Source of the DNA: Rahnella aquatilis CIP 78.65 = ATCC 33071
Lineage (GTDB): Bacteria > Pseudomonadota > Gammaproteobacteria > Enterobacterales > Enterobacteriaceae
Length of the DNA: 64,000 nt
Direction: 5' to 3'
Assembly (NCBI RefSeq): GCF_000241955.1
Contig: NC_016818.1
Span: 2,232,001 to 2,296,000, forward strand
Part shown: positions 8,479 to 18,480 of the stretch, one piece after another
Numbering within the stretch: position 1 is the first letter of the stretch
Layout of the letters: every line of letters starts with the position of its first letter
The notes under the pieces: generated by a model
Told to the model about the DNA's origin: nothing
What the model saw: only the letters and a program-made list of their open reading frames with translations
Database searches by the model: none
Program-made: the position numbers and the translations under genes

Positions 8479-9411
8479 ATGATACAGAAAAAAAGCGTTA
8501 AACGGATGTTCCTGGCAGCCGCAATATTGAATTCAGGTGCGGTTTTCAGTACCCAGGCTGATGTTCTGACTTCCGTACGCCCGCTGGGTTTTATCGCCTC
8601 TGCCATTGCCGACGGCGTCATGCCAACGCAAGTGTTACTGCCGGACGGCGCATCGCCGCATGACTTTGCATTGCGTCCTTCAGATATTCAGCGCATGCGC
8701 AGCGCTGACCTGGTGGTGTGGGTGGGACCGGAAATGGAAGCCTTTATGACCAAATCAGCGGCGCAACTGCCGCCGAACCGTCAGGTGGCTATCGCGACGT
8801 TACCGGCAGTGAAACCGCTGCTGCTCAAAGGCAGTGACGACGATGAACATGACCCTGATCACGCCCATGATCATGACGATGATGAACACCGTCATGGCGA
8901 ATATAATATGCACGTCTGGCTGTCGCCGGAAATCGCCCGCGAAGCCGCCATAGAGATCCATAACAAGCTCGTCGCGCTGGTTCCGCAGAAAAAGCAACAA
9001 TTAGATGCAAATTTATCTCATTTTGAAGACAGCTTGACAAAAGCTGACAAAAACCTTGGTAGTATTCTGCAACCTGTTCAGGGTAAGGGATATTTTGTTT
9101 TTCACGATGCCTATGGCTACTTTGAGAAACACTTCGGCCTTTCGCCGCTTGGTCACTTCACGATCAATCCCGAAATTCAACCCGGTGCACAGCGATTACA
9201 TCTCATTCGAACACAGTTGGTTGAGCAAAAAGCGACCTGCGTTTTTGCTGAGCCACAATTCAGGCCAGCCGTCATAACGGCTGTTGCCCAGGGAACAAAA
9301 GTGCGTATGGGCACATTGGATCCGCTGGGGAGCAGCATTGCACTGGGGGCGGACAGCTATGTGAACTTTCTGTCACAGCTGACGAACCAGTACCTGAGCT
9401 GCCTGAAGTAA
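8479..9411 (+). CDS. znuA: Periplasmic zinc-binding protein ZnuA
   Basis: The protein has 310 residues from ATG 8479, which is preceded by AGGTGAG; a longer in-frame start at 8374 would run into znuC and lacks a signal peptide. The signal peptide is about residues 1-27 ([11 protein letters not shown] core, cut near TQA-D). Zinc ligands by family are His61 (GASPHDF), His145 (NMHVW) and His209 or His226 ([16 protein letters not shown]). An Asp/His-rich loop lies at about 119-140. It captures Zn2+ in the periplasm and hands it to ZnuB. mepM follows after 20 bases on the same strand. Confidence 0.95.
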   Translation: MIQKKSVKRMFLAAAILNSGAVFSTQADVLTSVRPLGFIASAIADGVMPTQVLLPDGASPHDFALRPSDIQRMRSADLVVWVGPEMEAFMTKSAAQLPPNRQVAIATLPAVKPLLLKGSDDDEHDPDHAHDHDDDEHRHGEYNMHVWLSPEIAREAAIEIHNKLVALVPQKKQQLDANLSHFEDSLTKADKNLGSILQPVQGKGYFVFHDAYGYFEKHFGLSPLGHFTINPEIQPGAQRLHLIRTQLVEQKATCVFAEPQFRPAVITAVAQGTKVRMGTLDPLGSSIALGADSYVNFLSQLTNQYLSCLK

Positions 9412-9431
9412 GCTAAAAGGACAGAATTTAA

Positions 9432-10766
9432 GTGCAGCTGATAGCCCGTTCTATCGCTCTGGCGTATAGCAACCTTCCACGGCCCCACCGCATTATGCTG
9501 GGGTCGCTTACCGTCGTCACACTGGCTGTGGCCGTATGGAAACCGTTAGCTTATCACCCGGACAATGACCTCTCTGATACCCGACCGCTGGTTAAAAATA
9601 TCACGCTTGATAATCAGCAACTGCGTTCGCTACTTCCTGAAGCCAGCGAGCCTATCGACCAGTCTCCCCCCGCTGATGATGACATCCCGCAAGATGATCT
9701 TGACGACAAAACTGTCAATGAAGCGGGCGTGCATGAGTACGTGGTTTCTACCGGCGATACCCTCAGCAGCATTCTGAATCAGTACGGCATTGATATGTCG
9801 GAAATCGCTGCGCTTTCAGACGCCAACCGCGATTTACGTAATCTGAAAATTGGTCAGCAAATTTCGTGGACGCTCAATGATGCCGGTGATTTACAGCGCC
9901 TGACATGGGAAAAATCGCGTCGCGAAACCTATACCTTTGACCGTTCCGGAAATACCTTCAAATCCTCTCTGGAAACCCTGAAAGGGGAATGGAAAGACTC
10001 CGTATTGAAAGGGACGCTGAACGGCAGTTTTGTCACCAGTGCCAAAGCGGCAGGGCTGAGCAGCGCTGAAGTCAGTGCTGTCATTAAGGCGCTGCAATGG
10101 CAACTCGATTTCCGTAAATTGAAGAAAGGCGACGACTTTGCGGTACTGATGTCCAATGAAGTGCTGGACGGTAAGAACGAGCAAAGTGAATTGCAGGCCG
10201 TGCGTATGCGCACTGGCGGTAAAGACTACTACGCTGTGCGCGCCGAAGACGGTAAGTTCTATGACCGTACCGGCAGCGGGCTGGCGAAAGGTTTTCTGCG
10301 CTTCCCGACAGGGAAACAGTACCGTGTTTCGTCTAACTTCAATCCGCGTCGTCTGAATCCGGTGACCGGGCGTATTGCGCCGCACCGTGGTGTCGATTTC
10401 GCCGTCCCAGTCGGTACGCCGGTGCTGGCGGTGGGCGATGGTGAAGTGGTCGTTGCCAAGAATGGCGGTGCTGCGGGTAACTATGTGGCAATTCGTCACG
10501 GTCGTCAGTACATGACCCGTTATATGCATCTGCGTAAACTGCTGGTGAAACCAGGCCAGAAAGTGAAACGGGGTGATCGCATTGCACTTTCCGGCAATAC
10601 CGGCCGCTCAACCGGTCCGCATCTGCACTTTGAAATGTGGATTAACCAACTGGCTGTGAATCCGCTGACGGCTAAACTGCCTCGTACCGAAGGGCTGACA
10701 GGTAAAGATCGCAGTACTTATCTGGCCACCGTGCGTCAGGTTGTTCCTCAACTGAAGCTTGACTGA
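9432..10766 (+). CDS. mepM: Murein DD-endopeptidase MepM
   Basis: The protein has 444 residues, starting at GTG 9432; the N-terminus MQLIARSIALAYSNLPRPHR aligns with E. coli MepM. There is one N-terminal membrane anchor (about 21-40), a LysM-like domain (100-146) and a C-terminal M23 metallopeptidase domain with zinc ligands His318, Asp322 and His399 (HRGVD, HLHFE). It cleaves D-Ala-meso-DAP cross-links and makes room for new peptidoglycan. It lies 20 bases after znuA, as in E. coli. Confidence 0.96.
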   Translation: MQLIARSIALAYSNLPRPHRIMLGSLTVVTLAVAVWKPLAYHPDNDLSDTRPLVKNITLDNQQLRSLLPEASEPIDQSPPADDDIPQDDLDDKTVNEAGVHEYVVSTGDTLSSILNQYGIDMSEIAALSDANRDLRNLKIGQQISWTLNDAGDLQRLTWEKSRRETYTFDRSGNTFKSSLETLKGEWKDSVLKGTLNGSFVTSAKAAGLSSAEVSAVIKALQWQLDFRKLKKGDDFAVLMSNEVLDGKNEQSELQAVRMRTGGKDYYAVRAEDGKFYDRTGSGLAKGFLRFPTGKQYRVSSNFNPRRLNPVTGRIAPHRGVDFAVPVGTPVLAVGDGEVVVAKNGGAAGNYVAIRHGRQYMTRYMHLRKLLVKPGQKVKRGDRIALSGNTGRSTGPHLHFEMWINQLAVNPLTAKLPRTEGLTGKDRSTYLATVRQVVPQLKLD

Positions 10767-10790
10767 TTTCTTCGCGCTTAATTTTCCAAG

Positions 10791-10820
10791 GCAGTGATTT
10801 ATTGCAAAATAAATCACTGC
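10791..10820. repeat. 13-bp inverted repeat between mepM and lpxM
   Basis: GCAGTGATTTATT, loop GCAA, AATAAATCACTGC: a perfect hairpin without a T-run. It may stabilise the mepM 3' end or attenuate read-through into lpxM. Confidence 0.7.
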
Positions 10821-10859
10821 ACTTATCATTAAGGCAGAATTTGTCATAAGAGCCTGAGC

Positions 10860-11840
10860 ATGCAGCCAGAAAAAGAAAAACGATCTACCGTAGAATTCAT
10901 TCCGCAGTTTCAGAAAGCCTTCTATCATCCGCGCTACTGGGGCGTCTGGCTGGGCGTCGGGGCGATGGCCGTGATGGCGTATCTGCCTGCGAAGGTTCGC
11001 GATCCCCTCTTAGGCAGTCTTGGCCGTCTGGCCGGAAAGTTTGCGAAAGGCGCACGGCGTCGTGCGCAAATTAATCTGTTGTATTGCCTGCCCGAAACGC
11101 CTGAAGCCGAACGTGAACATATCATTGATGAAATGTTCGCCACCGCGCCACAATCCATGGTGATGATGGCTGAACTGGCGATCCGTGACCCTAAAAAAAT
11201 CATGCAGCGTGTTCACTGGCACGGCAAAGAAATTGTCGACCAGATGCATGCCGAAGGCAAAAATGTGATTTTTCTGGTACCACACGGGTGGGCTGTGGAT
11301 ATCCCGGCGATGCTGATGGCCGCTGACGGACATCCGATGGCCGCTATGTTCCATAATCAGAAAAACCCGCTGACCGATTATTTATGGAATACCGTCCGCC
11401 GCCGTTTTGGTGGCCGCATGCATGCGCGTAATGACGGCATTAAGCCGTTCATCAGTTCGGTGCGTCAGGGTTACTGGGGTTACTATCTGCCGGATCAGGA
11501 TCACGGTGCTGAGCACAGCGAGTTCGTCGATTTCTTCGCGACCTACAAGGCGACATTGCCTGCTGTCGGGCGTCTGATGAAAGTGTGCCGTGCGTCGATC
11601 ATTCCGTTGTTCCCGGTCTATAACGGCCGCGAACAACGGCTTGATATTTATGTGCGCCCGCCGATGGATGATCTGGCCACTGCCGATGATAACCGTATCG
11701 CGCGGCGGATGAATGAGGAAGTGGAAGTCCTGGTCGGGCCGAATCCGGAACAGTACACCTGGATCCTCAAGCTGTTGAAAACCCGCAAACCGGGTGAGCC
11801 GGAGCCGTATTCGCGCAAAGAGCTTTATCCCAAAAAGTAA
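10860..11840 (+). CDS. lpxM: Lipid A myristoyltransferase LpxM
   Basis: The protein has 326 residues of the LpxL/LpxM/HtrB family. An N-terminal membrane segment (about 27-42) is followed by the acyltransferase domain with the catalytic H-x4-D motif His142/Asp147 (HGWAVD). It adds the last secondary acyl chain to Kdo2-lipid A at the inner membrane. A start at ATG 10860 gives the family length. It is followed by a strong terminator. In E. coli the next gene is pykA; here about 7 kb of siderophore genes intervene. Confidence 0.95.
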   Translation: MQPEKEKRSTVEFIPQFQKAFYHPRYWGVWLGVGAMAVMAYLPAKVRDPLLGSLGRLAGKFAKGARRRAQINLLYCLPETPEAEREHIIDEMFATAPQSMVMMAELAIRDPKKIMQRVHWHGKEIVDQMHAEGKNVIFLVPHGWAVDIPAMLMAADGHPMAAMFHNQKNPLTDYLWNTVRRRFGGRMHARNDGIKPFISSVRQGYWGYYLPDQDHGAEHSEFVDFFATYKATLPAVGRLMKVCRASIIPLFPVYNGREQRLDIYVRPPMDDLATADDNRIARRMNEEVEVLVGPNPEQYTWILKLLKTRKPGEPEPYSRKELYPKK

Positions 11841-11858
11841 CCGTAAAAAGATTTGAAC

Positions 11859-11887
11859 AAGCTGAGGCTCACACCTCAGCTTTTTTT
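11859..11887 (+). terminator. Terminator after lpxM
   Basis: Stem AAGCTGAGG / CCTCAGCTT with loop CTCACA and seven T. It overlaps the stop codon of the converging exporter gene. Confidence 0.88.
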
Positions 11888-13106
11888 ATGCCTTTTCAGG
11901 AATGCGCCTGAGAAACGCGGCAATCAGTAATGCGCCGGTCAGGCCGGGAATCATGCCCGCCAGCATAAAAATGCCGTTGCCCAGCGCGAAATATAACTGC
12001 TTTGTCACTTCAATGCCCGCCGCAAAAACCACAATAGTGAGCAGTCCCAGCGCCGCAGCGACCGTGCCTTTGCCGGTTGGGCTGGAAAACAGCGTCAGGC
12101 GGTAAAGCCCGGCATTCACCAGTCCTGAGCCCAGCGCATAGAGGCTTAACCCGCCAATCATCCAGCCCCAGGCGTGTTCCATAAACAGCGCGGCATAGGC
12201 ACTGACTGCCAGGCCGAGAGCGATCGGTGCGATACCGAGCCAGACTGGCGTGCGGATATTCACTTTGCCACTGAGTTTGCTCAGGGTGATGTTACCGATA
12301 ATCAGCCCGGTGAACACCGGCACCTGTAAACCTCCGTACTGAAGTGGCGTCATCCCCGCATCCTGAATCAGCAACACCGGCGACTGTGCCACCCAGGCCA
12401 GCAGCGGAAGGGTGACCAGCCCGATAGACAACGAGCCGAGAACCACGCCGGTATTGGTGAAAACTTCGCGATAATCGCTCAGTAACCGGCGCATTGAGAA
12501 TCTTTCTCCGCGTCCGCTGGCGGTTTCCGGCATGCTGCGCCACAGACCCCAGAATGAGAATGCAGCGACCAGTGAGAACAACACAAACATGGCTTTCCAT
12601 GGCGCGTAATGAATGAACGCCGCGCCAGCCAGCGGCCCGAGCAGGGGGGCTATCAGCGTGATATTTGCCATCAGTGCCATCAGTTTAACGCTCATCGTTT
12701 CACTGAACGCTTCCTGAATGGCGGCATAACCCACCGCGCCGATAAAGCACAGGCTCATCCCCTGTAAAAAACGCATCAGAATGAACTGTTCGATGTTTTG
12801 GGTGAAAACCGTCAGCAGACAGGTGATGGTAAAAAAGGCCACGCCTGCCAGCAACACCGGCCTGCGCCCGAGCCGGTCAGAAAGCGGCCCGAGCAGCCAT
12901 TGCAGCAAGATACCGCCGCACAGATAAGCGGTCAGCGAGGTTGAAACCCAGTCGGCACTGGCGCTGAAGTCATTGATTACCTGCAACATACCCGGCTGGA
13001 TCATATCGTGGGCGATATAGGTGGCAAATTCGAATAATACCAGCGACAGCGGGAACAGCCACTGGCGTGTGCGTAGCCTTGACGCGGGCGGTGAAAGTGA
13101 CGACAT
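11886..13106 (-). CDS. MdfA-like MFS drug/siderophore exporter
   Basis: The protein has 406 residues with 12 hydrophobic segments. It aligns along its length with E. coli MdfA, and the two membrane acidic residues that MdfA uses, Glu26 and Asp34 (FEFATYIAHDMIQPG), sit at exactly the same positions. The motif GPLSDRLGRRPV (MFS motif A) is present. MdfA exchanges cationic or neutral drugs for protons. Lying just downstream of dfoC on the same strand, it may export the siderophore, as suggested for the MFS gene linked to dfo clusters elsewhere. A terminator separates it from dfoC, which argues for separate transcription. Confidence 0.85.
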   Translation of the reverse strand: MSSLSPPASRLRTRQWLFPLSLVLFEFATYIAHDMIQPGMLQVINDFSASADWVSTSLTAYLCGGILLQWLLGPLSDRLGRRPVLLAGVAFFTITCLLTVFTQNIEQFILMRFLQGMSLCFIGAVGYAAIQEAFSETMSVKLMALMANITLIAPLLGPLAGAAFIHYAPWKAMFVLFSLVAAFSFWGLWRSMPETASGRGERFSMRRLLSDYREVFTNTGVVLGSLSIGLVTLPLLAWVAQSPVLLIQDAGMTPLQYGGLQVPVFTGLIIGNITLSKLSGKVNIRTPVWLGIAPIALGLAVSAYAALFMEHAWGWMIGGLSLYALGSGLVNAGLYRLTLFSSPTGKGTVAAALGLLTIVVFAAGIEVTKQLYFALGNGIFMLAGMIPGLTGALLIAAFLRRIPEKA

Positions 13107-13132
13107 AACGTTAACTCTCCGGATCTTAAAAT

Positions 13133-13162
13133 CGAAAAAGCGCGGCCTGTAAAAGCCGCGCT
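13133..13162 (-). terminator. Terminator after dfoC
   Basis: On the - strand the stem is AGCGCGGC / GCCGCGCT (13162-13139) with loop TTTTACAG and then TTTTCG. It starts 27 bases after the dfoC stop codon. Confidence 0.82.
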
Positions 13163-13188
13163 AATAACCATCACATTAAGAGGATTTT

Positions 13189-15573
13189 TCAGTAGCGGTT
13201 GGCATAGGCCGCAATGGGGTTTTCCAGCGTACCGGCGAATTTCAGGTTCTGCGCCGGGTCTAACAGGTTGATCATCTGCTGGTTATTCGCCAGTTGCAGA
13301 CGGTTCAGACACGAATGTGTGAACCGGGCGCCAAACATGTCATAACGGGCAAATTTCTCCGCCAGTTCCGGATACTGAATCTGGTAATCACGTACCACTT
13401 CAGCCACCCCCTGCCAGAACTGCCCGGCAGAATAATCGCTATGCTCTTCCAGAATACGGGCGATAAAGCGGAATACCCCGGCAAACACATCGGTGAAGAT
13501 CGACAGAATTTTCAGATCTTCCGGTACATCTACCGCCAGACGTTTGGCTTTTTCAGGCAGACTGGCGTCCGGGTTCATTACCGCAATTTCCTCGGCGATA
13601 TCCTTCATGAAGGCGTTGACCGGAATATTGTTTTCGAAACGCAGGATCAGGTTTTCACCGTGCGGCATGAACACCAGATCGTACTGATAGAAGCAGTGCA
13701 GCAGCGGGCTGAGATAGGCATGCATGTAGCGTTTAAGCCAGTCGCCGGTGGCCAGACCGGATGATTTGATCATCTCGACAATCAGCGCATCGCCATGTTT
13801 GTCGGTGTGCAGCAGGGCGGCCATGGTCATCAGCCGCTGGTTGGACTGTAACAAGGCGACCGGATTTTCACGCCACAGCGCCGCGAACATTTTCTTATAG
13901 GGGCTGTCGCCTTTGATGGCTTTTTCGAAATAGTGATTGTGATAACCGAGCGACGCCACTTCCTGCAAAATGCTGAAACCAGTGGATTGCAGATACGCAT
14001 CGTTTTCCACCAGGTCTGCCAGCCATTCATTGATGCCCGGCGTGGTCGCCATGTAGTACGGTGAAAGCCCGCGCATAAAGCCCATATTCAGGATCGACAG
14101 CGCTGTTTTAACGTAACGACCTTTCGGACGGCTGGCATTGTAGAAGGTGCGGATCGACTGTTGCGCCAGATAGTTATCATCACCTTCACCGAGATAGATC
14201 AGAAACTGGCGGGCAATATCCGGCGCGAAAACGGTCAGTAATTTGTTCTGCCACTGCCACGGATGTACCGGCATGAAATAGTAATTTTTCGGATCGACAC
14301 CTTTATCAATCAACTTTTGCGTGAAAGCACAAATCTGCGCTTCGCCCAGTTCTTCTGCGATCAGTTTTTCATACGGCAAACCTTCGACACTGGCGAAATG
14401 GGCTTTGTCATGATGAACCGCGACCCAGACCAGTTGCAGGGGACTGGCGGCTTCCGGCGCGTAACGGACGTAATCACCGGCATCAAAACCGATACGGCCG
14501 TTGTTGGCAATAAAGGCAGGATGGCCTTCGGTCATGCTGGTTTCGACGGTCTGGAAATCGGCCTCACACAGTTGTTTCGCTGTGGTGTGATTGTTCGCCA
14601 GTTTGTAGGCACTGCTGTAAAGCGTGCTGCTGATTTCTTCCAGATAGGTCGGCAGCATGGCTTGTGAAATGCCAATCTGTTGCGCGAATTCAATGATGAA
14701 TTTAACGGCGTCCAGCGGCTGCGGGGTAAAATTATCCAGACGCTGAATGCTGCCGAGATCAATCATCCAGTCATTCAGAGGCAACTGACGCGCACGGAAA
14801 CGGTATTCAATTTCTGAGGCCGGAACTGCCAGCTGATAGTCAGTCCAGGTGCCGGTTGTTTTCAACGCCTGAGGCGCGAGCAGACGCTCATGGGTCAGTT
14901 CGGACAGGCACTTACGCAGCAGAAGGGCATTCGCTTTCGCCCAGATTTCCGGTTGCAGGTGTTCACCGGTTTGCAGTTTTGCAGGAGTCATGATGTGTTT
15001 TTCCTTCTGGCTTGCCTGATAAAAATCTTCACGCTGACAAAATGCCAGCCATGCCGTTTTGTGTGTCAGTTGAATCTGTTTCTGATAGCGGAAACCGGCG
15101 CGCTTATTCAGCTTGTGAATTTTTTCGTTGCGAACATCCGGCTCGACCACCACACGGCGGACTTCGGGCTGGCTGAACAGATATTCCATGACGGCCGAAA
15201 ACACCTGCCAGCTGAAGCCGGACAGCGGTTTTTCAGCCGGTGACAGCAGAATATGCATGCCCATATCGCCGGGCTGGACGTCGTAATGTTCATGCAGAGG
15301 GTCGTCCTGAACCGGATAGCATTCGATGAGAAATTGCGGCTGACCGTTGATTTCGCCCATCAGTGCGGCCTGCGGTTTACCCTTCGTCAGGTCGCGGTAA
15401 AAACTGTCGACTTCCGCGACAGTACTGTTTTGCATTCCCCAGAAATGCGCATAAGACTGCGTCATCCAGCCGTGTAACACGGCGGCATCTTTTTCCAGAG
15501 CCAGCGGGCGTAAAGACAGTGTTCCTGCGTCGCGCTGGCAGGAAAATAGGGAGGGAGAAGTGGCTTCAGACAT
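13189..15573 (-). CDS. dfoC: Desferrioxamine synthetase, acyltransferase-NIS fusion
   Basis: The protein has 794 residues in two parts. Residues 1-190 are a GNAT-like acyltransferase (GDMGMHILLS, KRAGFRYQKQI) of the type that acylates N-hydroxy-diamines. Residues about 200-794 are an IucA/IucC-type NRPS-independent synthetase resembling DesD (EGHPAFIANNGRIGF at 349-363, HPWQW at 437-441, QQSIRT at 471-476). Together they acylate N-hydroxycadaverine with succinyl groups and condense and cyclise the units with ATP. The fusion is typical of Erwinia-type DfoC. An internal ATG at 14991 (Met195), preceded by AGAAGGA, could also start a free synthetase. It lies 14 bases after dfoA. Confidence 0.92.
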   Translation of the reverse strand: MSEATSPSLFSCQRDAGTLSLRPLALEKDAAVLHGWMTQSYAHFWGMQNSTVAEVDSFYRDLTKGKPQAALMGEINGQPQFLIECYPVQDDPLHEHYDVQPGDMGMHILLSPAEKPLSGFSWQVFSAVMEYLFSQPEVRRVVVEPDVRNEKIHKLNKRAGFRYQKQIQLTHKTAWLAFCQREDFYQASQKEKHIMTPAKLQTGEHLQPEIWAKANALLLRKCLSELTHERLLAPQALKTTGTWTDYQLAVPASEIEYRFRARQLPLNDWMIDLGSIQRLDNFTPQPLDAVKFIIEFAQQIGISQAMLPTYLEEISSTLYSSAYKLANNHTTAKQLCEADFQTVETSMTEGHPAFIANNGRIGFDAGDYVRYAPEAASPLQLVWVAVHHDKAHFASVEGLPYEKLIAEELGEAQICAFTQKLIDKGVDPKNYYFMPVHPWQWQNKLLTVFAPDIARQFLIYLGEGDDNYLAQQSIRTFYNASRPKGRYVKTALSILNMGFMRGLSPYYMATTPGINEWLADLVENDAYLQSTGFSILQEVASLGYHNHYFEKAIKGDSPYKKMFAALWRENPVALLQSNQRLMTMAALLHTDKHGDALIVEMIKSSGLATGDWLKRYMHAYLSPLLHCFYQYDLVFMPHGENLILRFENNIPVNAFMKDIAEEIAVMNPDASLPEKAKRLAVDVPEDLKILSIFTDVFAGVFRFIARILEEHSDYSAGQFWQGVAEVVRDYQIQYPELAEKFARYDMFGARFTHSCLNRLQLANNQQMINLLDPAQNLKFAGTLENPIAAYANRY

Positions 15574-15587
15574 GGGTAAATTCTCCG

Positions 15588-16898
15588 TTAGTTTGCGCCA
15601 GGGCTGCGGGTGCCGAAGGTCTGGAAGGCGATGGATTTCTCCACCGGATACACTTCACGGCCGAGCATTTCGCGGATAATGGTGCTGTTGCGGTAACACG
15701 CCATGCCCAGATCCGGGGTGACGAAGCCGTGCGTGTGCAGTTCGGCGTTCTGTACGAAAATCTGGTTGTGCGCATCAATGCTGTAATTGCGGTTAACCGC
15801 GTAACGGCCTGCGTCATCCCACTGAATGCGGTTGTAAATGCCTTCAACAAACTGCGGTGGCTGATAGGCGTAACCGGTCGCGAGGATCACCGATTCCGTG
15901 CGGTGAAGGTATTCCTGCTGTTGCTCGTGATGCAGCAGGCTCATTTCCAGTTCGCCGCTGCGGTTGCGGGTCAGCGCCGTCAGTTCAGAATGCGTATACA
16001 AATCGACATTCAGCGGGCCGTCGAGGCGTTTGATGTACATCAGGTCATAGATGTCATTGATCAGACTGATGTTAATGCCCTTATACAGGCATTTTTGTTC
16101 ACGATTGAGCTGATCGCGCTTGCTCACCGGCAGTGCGTGGAAATAATCGATGTATTCCGGTGAGGTCATTTCCAGGGTCAGTTTGCTGTATTCCAGCGGG
16201 TAAAAACGCGGGGCGCGGGTCACCCACGTCAGATGGTAATCGTGCTTATCAATATCAGAGAGCAGATCATAGTAAATTTCCGCCGCGCTCTGACCGCTGC
16301 CGACGACGGTGATAGATTTTGAATTCTGAACCTGTGCTTTGTTAGGCAAATAGGCCGAAGAATGATGCACATTCCTGCCGGCATCCCGTGCACAGGCGGG
16401 CATCCACGCCGACGGTCCTGTGCCGAGAACCAGTCGTTTGGCGCGGTAAATCTGTTTTTCACCGCTTTGGGTGGAGCGTGTTTCGACCAGATAGCATTCC
16501 TGTGCGGCATCCCAGGTGACCAGTTCCACGCGCGTGGAGAATTGCAGGCTGGTCAGCTGACCGCATGCCCACTGGCAATACTGGTTGAATTCTTTGCGCA
16601 TCATGAAGAAATCTTCACGGATGTAGAACGAATAGAGTTTTCCTTGTAATTTCAGGTAATTGAGAAAACTGTATGGGCTGGTCGGATCGGCGAGTGTCAC
16701 CAGATCGGCCATGAACGGTGTCTGTAAATGTGCGCTTTCCAGCATCATACCGGTGTGCCAGTCGAAGCTGTCATTCTGGTCTAAAAACAGACCGTTCAGC
16801 TCTTTCACCGGTTCCGTCAGACAGGCCAGTCCGAGATTAAACGGACCGATGCCCACGGCGATAAAATCATATGTTTGGTCGTTTGAACGAGTACTCAT
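15588..16898 (-). CDS. dfoA: Cadaverine N-monooxygenase
   Basis: The protein has 436 residues of the lysine/ornithine N-monooxygenase family. An FAD-binding GIGPFN lies at 16-21, an NADPH-binding GSGQSAAE near 200-207, and ATGY sits near the C-terminal third. It adds a hydroxyl to the terminal amine of cadaverine, making the iron-binding hydroxamate precursor in the cytoplasm. The gene is spaced 13 bases from dfoJ and 14 from dfoC, so the three form one operon. Assignment to cadaverine rather than lysine rests on the decarboxylase next to it. Confidence 0.93.
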   Translation of the reverse strand: MSTRSNDQTYDFIAVGIGPFNLGLACLTEPVKELNGLFLDQNDSFDWHTGMMLESAHLQTPFMADLVTLADPTSPYSFLNYLKLQGKLYSFYIREDFFMMRKEFNQYCQWACGQLTSLQFSTRVELVTWDAAQECYLVETRSTQSGEKQIYRAKRLVLGTGPSAWMPACARDAGRNVHHSSAYLPNKAQVQNSKSITVVGSGQSAAEIYYDLLSDIDKHDYHLTWVTRAPRFYPLEYSKLTLEMTSPEYIDYFHALPVSKRDQLNREQKCLYKGINISLINDIYDLMYIKRLDGPLNVDLYTHSELTALTRNRSGELEMSLLHHEQQQEYLHRTESVILATGYAYQPPQFVEGIYNRIQWDDAGRYAVNRNYSIDAHNQIFVQNAELHTHGFVTPDLGMACYRNSTIIREMLGREVYPVEKSIAFQTFGTRSPGAN

Positions 16899-16911
16899 AG
16901 TGCGGCTCCTT

Positions 16912-18480
16912 TTACCGGTTTTTCGCGGCGCTCAGCGTGCTGGCAGTCAGTTCTTTGCCGTAATGCGTGATCAGGCTAAGCACATCGGCAACGTCTTCCG
17001 TGGTGGTGGTGGGGTTCAGTAAGGTGAATTTCAGATACTGACGCTGATGCACTTTGGTACCGGCGATAACGGCGCTGCCGTCGCGGAAAATGGCCTTGCG
17101 GATCCCGGCATTGATTTCGTCAATCTGTTCATGACTCAGCGACACTCGTGGTACGAAACGGAACACCAATGTGCTCAGTTCCGGTTTATGCAGCACGTCA
17201 ATATTCGGATTCTGTTCCATCATCTGATGCGTTTCTGTTGCGCGCGCCAGCAGCATATCGAACGATTCGCCTAATGCCTGCTGACCCATAATGCGCAACG
17301 TCAGCCACATTTTGAGGGCATCGAAACGTTTGGTGGTCTGGATACTTTTGTTCACCAGATTCGGCGTGCCTTCCAGTTTCGCACTCAGCGGATTCAGGTA
17401 TTCGGCGTGATGCGTAACGTGCTCCAGATGGCTGTGATCGTTAACCAGGAATGCGCTGCAACTCACCGGCTGGAAGAAGGATTTGTGGTAATCCACGGTG
17501 ACGGAATCGGCCAGATGGATCCCTTCAATGCGCTGGCGATGTTGAGGAGATACCAGCAAACCACAGCCGTAGGCGGCATCAGCATGCATCCAGATTTTTT
17601 CCTTGCGGCAGATTTCAGCGATCTCATGCAGCGGGTCGATGCTGCCAAAGTCAGTCGTACCGGCGGTTGCCACGATGGCAATCGGAATCAACCCTTCAGC
17701 GTGGCAGCGCTCAATCTCCTGAAGGAGCGCGGTAATATCCATGCGGAAAGCACTGTCGCAGGCGACCGGCACCACGGCGTCGTAACCCAGGCCGAGCAGG
17801 GCAGCGGATTTCTGAATACTGAAGTGGCTGACCTGTGAACTGAAAATGCGCCAGCGGTTGGCTTCCGGCGGCAGACCCTGATACTTGATGCTGTGTTGCG
17901 GACGGGTGCGCTTGCAATGGCTGTCTCGTGCCAGCAGCATGGCCATCAGGTTAGACTGCGTACCGCCACTGGTGAAAATACCGTCTGACTGTGCGCCAAA
18001 GCCGATACGGGCGAGTGTCCAGTCAATAACTTTTTGCTCAATGAGAGTGCCGCCTGCGCTCTGATCCCAGGTATCTACCGAGGAGTTGATGGCGCTGATA
18101 AACAGCTCCGCCAGCTGGGAAGGCACCACGGTCGGGCAGTTGAGATGCGCGAGGTATTTCGGATGGTGGAAATAGACCGCGTGCTGAAGATATAAATCAT
18201 CCAGTTCTTCCAGCGCCAGTCGGGTTCCGTCTAAAGGTTTTGTCAGATCAATATGGCGAAATTGCTCAGCTAATTCAGTCGGGGAAACGCCGGAAAAAGG
18301 TTTCTCAGTATGGTTAATATGGGATTTAATTAATTCAAGACCTTGTTCAATCTGCGCCTGCCATTCAGGGGTACTGTTCTGGTTAAAAATATAACCTTTA
18401 TTTTTGCTTATATTCGCCTGAGTGGTTGTCAGGTCTTTCGTGCCGGATTGCATTAATTCCCAGTTATTTATCTGGCTCAT
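16912..18480 (-). CDS. dfoJ: Lysine decarboxylase for siderophore synthesis
   Basis: The protein has 522 residues of the group II PLP-dependent decarboxylase family. The cofactor-stacking motif HADAAYG is at 299-305 and the PLP lysine is Lys333 in VDYHKSFFQP. By context it converts lysine to cadaverine, the first step toward desferrioxamine; the family also contains diaminobutyrate and tyrosine decarboxylases, so substrate is inferred from dfoA and dfoC. It is the first gene of the operon and its promoter bears a Fur box. Confidence 0.92.
   Translation of the reverse strand: MSQINNWELMQSGTKDLTTTQANISKNKGYIFNQNSTPEWQAQIEQGLELIKSHINHTEKPFSGVSPTELAEQFRHIDLTKPLDGTRLALEELDDLYLQHAVYFHHPKYLAHLNCPTVVPSQLAELFISAINSSVDTWDQSAGGTLIEQKVIDWTLARIGFGAQSDGIFTSGGTQSNLMAMLLARDSHCKRTRPQHSIKYQGLPPEANRWRIFSSQVSHFSIQKSAALLGLGYDAVVPVACDSAFRMDITALLQEIERCHAEGLIPIAIVATAGTTDFGSIDPLHEIAEICRKEKIWMHADAAYGCGLLVSPQHRQRIEGIHLADSVTVDYHKSFFQPVSCSAFLVNDHSHLEHVTHHAEYLNPLSAKLEGTPNLVNKSIQTTKRFDALKMWLTLRIMGQQALGESFDMLLARATETHQMMEQNPNIDVLHKPELSTLVFRFVPRVSLSHEQIDEINAGIRKAIFRDGSAVIAGTKVHQRQYLKFTLLNPTTTTEDVADVLSLITHYGKELTASTLSAAKNR

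Noticed and set aside
15363..16163. 266-codon open frame on the + strand across dfoC and dfoA
   Set aside because: It is antisense to two well-supported siderophore genes, has no ribosome site and no recognisable protein features.
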